Of a stretch of 6,300 bases of DNA, positions 1 to 4,500 are shown piece by piece. Source of the DNA: Nanobdellota archaeon. GTDB lineage: Archaea > Nanobdellota > Nanobdellia > Woesearchaeales > JAUYGA01. Location of the stretch: NCBI GenBank assembly GCA_030690755.1, contig JAUYGA010000028.1, positions 1 through 6,300 of the forward strand, in the 5' to 3' direction. The position numbers and the translations under genes are program-made. Position 1 is the first letter of the stretch, and every line of letters starts with the position of its first letter. Under the pieces are notes generated by a model, which made no database searches, was not told where the DNA came from, and saw nothing but the letters and a program-made list of their open reading frames with translations.

Positions 1-15
1 TTTGATCTAAAAAAA

Positions 16-1218
16 ATGTCAAAGCAGTCGTTTAGTGATTTTTATGAAGCGCATGTAAAATATAATGGAATAGGATTTATGGGTATTAATCGTTTTACTT
101 TTAAAGACAAGACTGAGGTGGATGTGTTTTATGAGTTAGATACAAAGAAGTTAGAATATTCTGATACTTCTTTTATTGAGGGATTCGCAAGAGCAGGAGG
201 GAGTGAGTTCACTGAAAAAGATCTTGCTGAAATTAATCAATTTAAAAGAATAAAGAGTAGAGACTATCGAAAATTAGTTCAAGAAAGAAAAACATTTTTT
301 CCAGAATGGACACCCGTATCATCACTTGAGGAATTAACAAAACTGATTTTAGATTATCCTTTTGTGTTCACTAGATATTTTAAGTCAACTCAAAAAGTGG
401 ATGAAAAATCTGCAGAATTAATTGCTCAGGCACTGTTTAATAGTCATATTTACAAAAATAGTCTTGGTAATGTTATCATAAAATTTGATGAATCATATAA
501 GCCAATCGGATTAAGGGATTATAAGTTAGACAGGGGGATTGTGATGTTTTTAGAAGCTGCATCTTTAGGAGAAGCTAATAAGGAATATGGTGGGTTTGAT
601 AAAGAGGGTCTTTCTCTTTATTTAGGCGGTAAACATGATTATGAATACTATTTGATAAAAAATCTTAAACATAGGATTGATATTGGTGTTAATAATATTA
701 GTTATGATTCTGAGACCAATTCTTATTTTGTTAATATAGATATGGATTATCCTAATTTTCAGTTCCATTTAACTGCATTTCTAAAACATGAAGGAAATTT
801 AATAAGCGCATTTGTTAACCAGCCAGTTATTGATGAAAAAGTAAGATATAGAGATGAAGATGATGTGCTTCGCTTAAGCGTGACAAATGTGGTTGAAAGA
901 AATTTAGAAAGTGTTGCCCAAGAAATTAAATATGCTGCAGAAAGTTATGGTTTATTACCTATTACTGTATTTTCTTTTTTGGATTATATTTGTCCTTCTT
1001 TAGATGATTGTTATGAACCTTTTTTCTTTAAACCTCTGAGTGAAGATTTATCTCCATTTGGCGCATTGGACAATAATCAGCTATATATTGTAAATCTTTG
1101 TGATTTCCCTCATGTTAAAAAATTAAAGGATAGGTCTACGAAAGAATTTGAGGATTATGTTCTTCCTAAACCACGTAACGCGATAGATACGCAGTCCCTT
1201 CCAGAATGCCAAAATTAA
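16..1218 (+). CDS. Uncharacterised soluble 400-residue protein; 5' end possibly outside the window
   Basis: I do not recognise this protein. It is a mixed alpha/beta, charge-rich sequence with no signal peptide or membrane-spanning stretch, so it is probably cytoplasmic. The first 60 or so residues look strand-rich. A helical, Lys/Glu-rich part follows (about residues 65-140), and the C-terminal quarter has four cysteines (C326, C332, C362, C398) plus H366, without the tight CxxC spacing of a classical zinc site. The ATG at 16 is used because it is the first visible start, but the five codons before it contain no stop, so the gene may begin further left. TGATC at 3-7 matches the inner part of the archaeal Shine-Dalgarno consensus (GGAGGTGATC) at 8 bases from this ATG, which mildly supports it. 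The stop is 5 bases from the stop of the opposing regulator gene. A real gene is likely; its function is unknown. Confidence 0.8.
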   Translation: MSKQSFSDFYEAHVKYNGIGFMGINRFTFKDKTEVDVFYELDTKKLEYSDTSFIEGFARAGGSEFTEKDLAEINQFKRIKSRDYRKLVQERKTFFPEWTPVSSLEELTKLILDYPFVFTRYFKSTQKVDEKSAELIAQALFNSHIYKNSLGNVIIKFDESYKPIGLRDYKLDRGIVMFLEAASLGEANKEYGGFDKEGLSLYLGGKHDYEYYLIKNLKHRIDIGVNNISYDSETNSYFVNIDMDYPNFQFHLTAFLKHEGNLISAFVNQPVIDEKVRYRDEDDVLRLSVTNVVERNLESVAQEIKYAAESYGLLPITVFSFLDYICPSLDDCYEPFFFKPLSEDLSPFGALDNNQLYIVNLCDFPHVKKLKDRSTKEFEDYVLPKPRNAIDTQSLPECQN

Positions 1219-1223
1219 AAGAA
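1211..1223 (-). terminator. Candidate T-rich terminator of the AbrB/PhoU gene
   Basis: Immediately after the minus-strand stop codon the transcribed strand reads TTCTTTTAATTTT, with no hairpin. Archaeal transcription often ends at such U-rich stretches without a stem-loop. The tract overlaps the last codons of the convergent gene. The call rests on base composition alone and is weak in so A+T-rich a genome. Confidence 0.3.
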
Positions 1224-2165
1224 TTATTTAACCAGATTCTTGTCTTGTACAACCATCGTCGCATTGAACCTCGAGGTTGCAGATGCAACTTCCATTCTGA
1301 TATTAAGCAACAGGGCCATTACTACTGGGTCTATATCTGTTTTTTTGAAAATCTTAAATAACTTGTCTTCAGCAAACCATTCTTGTCTGAAGAAATATCT
1401 GTCGTTAAGAACATCGTGTATGCTTTTATCAAAATCTTTTTTGCTATAAGCAGTATTTAGTTTTATCATTAATTCTCTTAAATTTTCGAGAAGTTCAACT
1501 GCTTTTTTTGAAGGTTTTGGCTTGTTGTTTTTTGAGTAAGTGCCAATATGCCACAAAGAACCGCTTATTTTTTCCAAGATTAAAAGGAATGCATAGGTTT
1601 CTTCTGCTGTGTTTCCGGAAAAACCAAGCTTGTTTATTCCTCTCATGCAATACTCTCTGGAACGTAGATTATTCTTTCTCATCTCGTCTAGATTGTTTAG
1701 GTTGCATTCTTCTCCATTAAAATATGCAATAAGTTCGGAGAACATTACTTTTATTGTGACAAATAGTTTGTTTATGAAAAAATCATAATCCTTGCTCTCT
1801 ATGAAAGCGACGCTTTTTAGAACTATCCTTTTATCAGAAAACTCTTCGACTTCTAATCCTACAAAAAAATTAAGAATCTCATTAAGCTTGGTAAGATCTA
1901 TTTTGCAACCAGCTAGGTTGAAAACAAATTCATCATAACCTGCTCTGTACAAGCTGCCGAGAACTGATCTGAAAACATTTGTGTTTTTAACAGAGACTTC
2001 AATTCTGCCTATCTCTTTAACAGATGTTCCGCTAAGAATCATTGAACTGCCTTTTTCTTCAAAGTGGAGTTCGTCTCCTTTTTTCAGCCCATACTTTTTG
2101 ACCCACTTGCTTGGGAGGCTAATCATCAGCGTAGCTGGTCCTATTTTTGCTATTTTTCTTCTCAT
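1224..2165 (-). CDS. AbrB-domain / PhoU-like regulatory protein
   Basis: This 313-residue protein begins with a SpoVT/AbrB swapped-hairpin DNA-binding domain at about residues 1-46. It shows the family pattern: a KIG..TLMISLPSKWVKKYGLKKGDEL stretch interrupted only by residue choice, then a short strand ending near ILSG. The rest, from about residue 100, is helical and resembles the PhoU-like bundles that archaea attach to this domain (family often labelled phosphate uptake regulator). In the second helical half the segment LEKISGSLWHIGTY sits where PhoU proteins usually carry an acidic metal-binding motif, but most of the acidic residues are absent, so metal binding is doubtful. No phosphate-transport genes are visible nearby, and the phosphate label should not be taken literally. 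The start ATG (CAT at 2163-2165) has no Shine-Dalgarno but lies at the start site predicted from the TATA box. It is divergent from the right-hand operon, which makes it a candidate regulator of that operon and of itself (inference). Confidence 0.85.
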   Translation of the reverse strand: MRRKIAKIGPATLMISLPSKWVKKYGLKKGDELHFEEKGSSMILSGTSVKEIGRIEVSVKNTNVFRSVLGSLYRAGYDEFVFNLAGCKIDLTKLNEILNFFVGLEVEEFSDKRIVLKSVAFIESKDYDFFINKLFVTIKVMFSELIAYFNGEECNLNNLDEMRKNNLRSREYCMRGINKLGFSGNTAEETYAFLLILEKISGSLWHIGTYSKNNKPKPSKKAVELLENLRELMIKLNTAYSKKDFDKSIHDVLNDRYFFRQEWFAEDKLFKIFKKTDIDPVVMALLLNIRMEVASATSRFNATMVVQDKNLVK

Positions 2166-2188
2166 GCGACAGAGGGAATTTGTTTGAA

Positions 2189-2203
2189 TATATAAACTTT
2201 TCT
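2189..2203 (-). promoter_or_regulatory. Archaeal TATA box and BRE for the AbrB/PhoU gene (leaderless)
   Basis: On the minus strand the sequence reads AGAAAAG followed by TTTATATA (TATA box at 2189-2196, BRE-like purines at 2197-2203). TTTATATA is the canonical archaeal TATA element. Start sites normally lie about 26 bases downstream of its centre, which puts transcription start at about 2166-2168, directly at the ATG. The mRNA should therefore be leaderless, which agrees with the lack of a Shine-Dalgarno sequence before this gene. Confidence 0.75.
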
Positions 2204-2225
2204 ATAATTATAATATTATAATTAT
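2204..2225. repeat. 22-bp perfect A/T-only palindrome between divergent promoters
   Basis: The arms ATAATTATAAT (2204-2214) and ATTATAATTAT (2215-2225) are exact reverse complements with no spacer. They sit inside a 35-base stretch with no G or C (2203-2237). The palindrome lies just upstream of the BRE of the regulator gene and about 20 bases upstream of the right-facing TATA box. A dimeric regulator binding here could affect both promoters, but low complexity makes chance symmetry more likely than usual. Confidence 0.55.
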
Positions 2226-2243
2226 TATTATAATATAGTGAAT

Positions 2244-2255
2244 AAATATATATAA
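2244..2255 (+). promoter_or_regulatory. TATA-like promoter of the right-hand four-gene operon
   Basis: AAATATATATAA matches the archaeal TATA box loosely and is the best candidate on this strand. The predicted start is near 2274-2278, leaving a leader of about 40 bases before the small gene. No other plausible promoter is seen between the four overlapping genes, so this one probably drives them all. The A+T richness of the region lowers certainty. Confidence 0.5.
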
Positions 2256-2264
2256 TCTGCTATG

Positions 2265-2281
2265 ATTCTAATAATTAGAAT
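2265..2281. repeat. 17-bp perfect palindrome at the predicted transcription start
   Basis: ATTCTAAT (2265-2272), one spacer A, and ATTAGAAT (2274-2281) form an exact 8-1-8 inverted repeat. It overlaps the predicted start site of the right-hand operon, which is a typical position for a repressor operator. As RNA it would be a weak A/U hairpin with a one-base loop, so a DNA-binding site is the better reading. The bound protein is unknown; the divergent AbrB/PhoU product is a candidate by position only. Confidence 0.5.
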
Positions 2282-2304
2282 TTATCAAATAGTTTTAGAT
2301 TTTT

Positions 2305-2310
2305 GAGGGG
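2305..2310 (+). promoter_or_regulatory. Ribosome binding site of the small gene at 2316
   Basis: GAGGGG lies 5 bases upstream of the ATG at 2316, a good Shine-Dalgarno match at normal spacing. It is the main evidence, together with the coupled stop/start at the gene's end, that this short frame is translated. Confidence 0.7.
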
Positions 2311-2315
2311 AACAT

Positions 2316-2486
2316 ATGAATAAAGAAAATGTAAATAATAGTAATGGGACAAATGGCAATGTGTCTGATAGTAATGGAAAAAATGGAAAAGTATTTTTTC
2401 AACCATCCAATAAATTTACAATGCGTGATTTAATTCTTATCGCCGGTCGTTCTAAGCTTTCGTTGCAGTGGAGGAATTTTTCATGA
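2316..2486 (+). CDS. 56-residue small protein with tandem decapeptide repeat, first gene of operon
   Basis: This short gene starts at an ATG with a strong Shine-Dalgarno (GAGGGG, 5-base spacing) and ends at a TGA that overlaps the next ATG as ATGA, so it is very probably real. Residues 6-15 and 16-25 are two copies of a ten-residue unit, V-x-x-S-N-G-x-N-G-x (6 of 10 residues identical). This makes a flexible Asn/Gly/Ser-rich N-terminal arm. Residues 26-56 look folded or amphipathic: KVFFQPSNKFTMRDLILIAG, then a basic tail ending SLQWRNFS. There is no cysteine, no membrane segment and no signal peptide. I do not recognise it. Its coupling to a synthetase-like gene suggests a carrier, substrate or binding partner, by analogy with small carriers such as LysW, to which it shows no visible similarity. 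It could also be a leader peptide that sets translation of the downstream genes. Confidence 0.72.
   Translation: MNKENVNNSNGTNGNVSDSNGKNGKVFFQPSNKFTMRDLILIAGRSKLSLQWRNFS
2331..2390 (+). repeat. Imperfect 30-bp tandem duplication within the small gene
   Basis: Bases 2331-2360 and 2361-2390 align without gaps at 22 of 30 positions and encode the two decapeptide units. Several differences fall at third positions (GTA/GTG, GGG/GGA, GGC/GGA). This fits an older in-frame duplication whose protein sequence has been partly kept. Confidence 0.65.
2470..2474 (+). promoter_or_regulatory. Ribosome binding site that fixes the start at 2483
   Basis: GGAGG lies 8 bases before the ATG at 2483, inside the end of the small gene. 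An upstream in-frame GTG at 2468 would overlap this site and has no site of its own, so the ATG is preferred. Confidence 0.75.
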
Positions 2487-3727
2487 ATGAAACTGTTTCA
2501 TTAGGTGTGCCTTATATGCATCCTGTATGTCCGCTTAGTTTAAATCATGTAAAATTATTTGTGATTGCAGATACATTTGCACGATTTCAAAGAATGGAAG
2601 GTAATAAAGTGTATTTTCCTTTGGGCTTCCATTATAGCGGGATTGAACCAATAACATTATCTGAAAAAATCAGCGGCGCATTGAAAGGAGAAGAGAATGG
2701 CTTTTTAGAGAAGCTTGAAAAAACCCATGATATCGATTCAGGCGATTTCAGCAGATTGACAGCCCCCCTGGATTTGCTAGATTATTTTTCTGAAAGGCAA
2801 ATTCGTGATTTAAAAAAACTTGAAATCACGGCGGATTTTGACAACATTTATCACACAAAAGAGATGAGATATGAAAAATACTTAGATGCTTTATATATAC
2901 AGTATGATGATTGCAATGTTATAATTAACACGTCTGAAGGAAGTGCTCTAAAATATTCCGATAAAATTTGGAAACAGGATGTTAAAAACCAATTATCAGT
3001 CACAAAAATAATAACGCCTAATCTAAAAAAGATTTTGGAAGATAGGTTAGATACTTTTTTTGGTGAATATTATTTTGTAAGAAGCAGGGGAATCGGTAAA
3101 AAATACGGCGGCGGTATAATAGAACCGATGTCAGACAGTGAATTATTTAATTTATTTGAAGCTCAAGAAGGACTAACAAAACTTCCAATAACTAGGTTTT
3201 TTGTAGAAGAACACTTAAAAACTTGGGTGATAAAAAGGATTTTTGCTGAAACATTAATTCTCCCAGATCAATTGAGAACAAAAGAGTATTCTGTTTTAGG
3301 TATGGGAAAATATGATGGAAAGATAATCAGCGCTTCTAAAGGAATTGGAGAGATGTTGCCTTCTTTATTGAATAAATATGGGAAGAATTTGACAAGAGTT
3401 TCATTATTATTGACCAGTCATCCTTCTAAGAATTTCAATTGGACTGGAGAATCAGCTCTTTCTTCTAAAAAAATTCTAAAGAAGTATGAGCGGTTTAAGT
3501 CCTGCATGTTGGGTTTATCTGCTGGAAAAAATCCAGAATTAGACAATCTTATTGATGAGTCTAAGATGATAATCAGAGGAAATATGAAAAGCGGAGACTT
3601 TAGATTTGCATGTTTGGAAGCACTTGTCGAAATGCCAAAAAAAGTAAAAATGATGATGCTCAATTCCAAGGGAAATGCGGACAAATATTTTCATTATATC
3701 GATGAACTGTTTGGTCTTGGTGAATGA
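2483..3727 (+). CDS. Leucyl-tRNA-synthetase-like class I paralogue, short form without editing domain
   Basis: This 414-residue protein matches the archaeal LeuRS catalytic core. Residues 29-54 (ADTFARFQRMEG..VYFPLGFHYSGI) correspond to the segment after HIGH. The YFSERQIRDLKKL stretch (near residue 106) and LPDQLRTKEYSVLGMGKYDGK (ending at residue 280) match later core segments, and NFNW matches the DFDW that follows KMSKS. The signatures are altered: HIGH is SLNH (19-22, second His kept), and KMSK is IISA with the following S and K kept (281-286), so both signature lysines are replaced. Archaeal LeuRS is over twice as long. Only about 90 residues occupy the place of the CP1 editing domain, and the helical C-terminal part (about 325-414) is short. 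A normal tRNA-charging role is unlikely. A tRNA-independent activating or binding role is possible (inference). The frame is intact, with ATGA overlaps at both ends, so it is not a decaying pseudogene. Confidence 0.82.
   Translation: MNETVSLGVPYMHPVCPLSLNHVKLFVIADTFARFQRMEGNKVYFPLGFHYSGIEPITLSEKISGALKGEENGFLEKLEKTHDIDSGDFSRLTAPLDLLDYFSERQIRDLKKLEITADFDNIYHTKEMRYEKYLDALYIQYDDCNVIINTSEGSALKYSDKIWKQDVKNQLSVTKIITPNLKKILEDRLDTFFGEYYFVRSRGIGKKYGGGIIEPMSDSELFNLFEAQEGLTKLPITRFFVEEHLKTWVIKRIFAETLILPDQLRTKEYSVLGMGKYDGKIISASKGIGEMLPSLLNKYGKNLTRVSLLLTSHPSKNFNWTGESALSSKKILKKYERFKSCMLGLSAGKNPELDNLIDESKMIIRGNMKSGDFRFACLEALVEMPKKVKMMMLNSKGNADKYFHYIDELFGLGE
3719..3723 (+). promoter_or_regulatory. Ribosome binding site favouring a start at 3730
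   Basis: GGTGA pairs with the 16S tail (part of GGAGGTGATC) and sits 6 bases before the ATG at 3730, whereas it directly abuts the ATG at 3724. This argues for the second methionine as the true start of the methyltransferase-like gene, removing two residues. Confidence 0.5.
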
Positions 3728-4500
3728 AAATGACCTATGATGACTATAAAATGATGTTTGATTCTTTTAATAGTTCTGAAGGTTATTACCAAGCATGTAA
3801 AATTCTTTCTTTCGATTCTCTTTGGAGAGAAAAAGAGGATTATAGAAATAAGATGGAGAGTTCTATAAAAGAAACATTGAACAGATTAGGAAAAAGTAAA
3901 ATGCGAGGTGCAGATGTATGTTGCGGGGACTATGCGTGGGTGCCCAGACATTTCTCAGATTATTTTAGTGATATTTATTGTGTAGATATAGATTCGCGAG
4001 CTTTAGATTCTGAAGTGGTTCGTGTAAAAAAGAACTGTATAGTTTTAAATCAGAATGCTGACCAAGTGGATATTCATGTGGATTTTTTGTTTTCTGGGAA
4101 TAATGTCTATGAATATTTCATATTAAATATTGCGAATTGTGTTAATCCAAACGGAACAATCTTCCTCATGAAACCTTTAGAAGGAGACGATATCTCCCTT
4201 AGAAGCATATCTAAAGGATACGACATAAACCAAAGGAATAGTGAATCAAATAAAATTTCTAATTTATTAAGCAAATATTTTAAAACAAGTGAAAAGGAGG
4301 TTGTTTTTAACTGGGATTATTCTAATGTGAACCTAGACAGATTATTAGCTTCACTTTCTGTTGTTTCTTTTGGAGAAAGGACGTTATTTGATGACGGGCA
4401 ATATGCTAAGTCTGTTGATTATTTGAAAAAAAAATGCAAAGGTGACACTTTAACACTTACTCAAATATGCAAAATTTGGGAGGGAGTGAAAGATGGATAA
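3724..4500 (+). CDS. Class I SAM-dependent methyltransferase-like protein
   Basis: This 258-residue protein has a Rossmann methyltransferase pattern. The glycine-loop motif I is at residues 63-70 (ADVCCGDY), where the usual GxGxG is reduced to CCGDY. An acidic pair at the end of strand 2 (VDID, 87-90) would bind the ribose of SAM. A strand-4-like segment (VDFLFSGNNVYEYF) is followed by NPNGTIFLM, the equivalent of the common KPGG turn and strand 5. About 55 residues precede motif I and form a helical cap, typical of small-molecule enzymes. The C-terminal 80 residues are not recognised. The substrate cannot be told from the sequence, and loss of methylation activity is possible because motif I is unusual. 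The ATG at 3724 overlaps the previous stop as ATGA; the ATG at 3730 has the better ribosome-site spacing. Its position between the synthetase-like gene and transketolase suggests a shared pathway. Confidence 0.72.
   Translation: MKMTYDDYKMMFDSFNSSEGYYQACKILSFDSLWREKEDYRNKMESSIKETLNRLGKSKMRGADVCCGDYAWVPRHFSDYFSDIYCVDIDSRALDSEVVRVKKNCIVLNQNADQVDIHVDFLFSGNNVYEYFILNIANCVNPNGTIFLMKPLEGDDISLRSISKGYDINQRNSESNKISNLLSKYFKTSEKEVVFNWDYSNVNLDRLLASLSVVSFGERTLFDDGQYAKSVDYLKKKCKGDTLTLTQICKIWEGVKDG
4479..4484 (+). promoter_or_regulatory. Ribosome binding site of the transketolase gene
   Basis: GGAGGG lies 8 bases before the ATG at 4493, within the last codons of the preceding gene. A second partial match (GAGTGA, 4484-4489) follows. 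This is the strongest site in the operon and fixes the start inside the upstream gene, giving an 8-base overlap. Confidence 0.7.

Noticed and set aside
1240..2187. Plus-strand frames at 1240-1449, 1508-1720 and 1981-2187
   Set aside because: They are antisense to the AbrB/PhoU gene, which has family motifs and its own promoter. Their translations are hydrophobic, Ser/Leu-rich shadows.
2203..2237. 35-base G/C-free tract as a replication origin
   Set aside because: There are no origin recognition box repeats or replication genes nearby. Its position between two divergent promoters explains the A+T richness.
2468..2482. GTG at 2468 as start of the synthetase-like gene
   Set aside because: It overlaps the GGAGG that serves the ATG at 2483 and has no ribosome site of its own.
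2316..2486. Small gene as a lanthipeptide- or PEARL-type precursor
   Set aside because: It has no cysteine and no clear leader/core boundary, and no LanB-like or other peptide-modifying enzyme family is recognised in the window. It is kept only as a possible carrier, substrate or partner.
3418..3684. 88-codon minus-strand frame
   Set aside because: It is antisense to the conserved core and C-terminal part of the synthetase-like gene, with no promoter or ribosome site.
2483..3727. Synthetase-like gene as a decaying pseudogene of LeuRS
   Set aside because: The frame is uninterrupted, with a good ribosome site and coupled starts at both ends. Motif changes sit in an otherwise well-kept core, which favours a changed function over decay.
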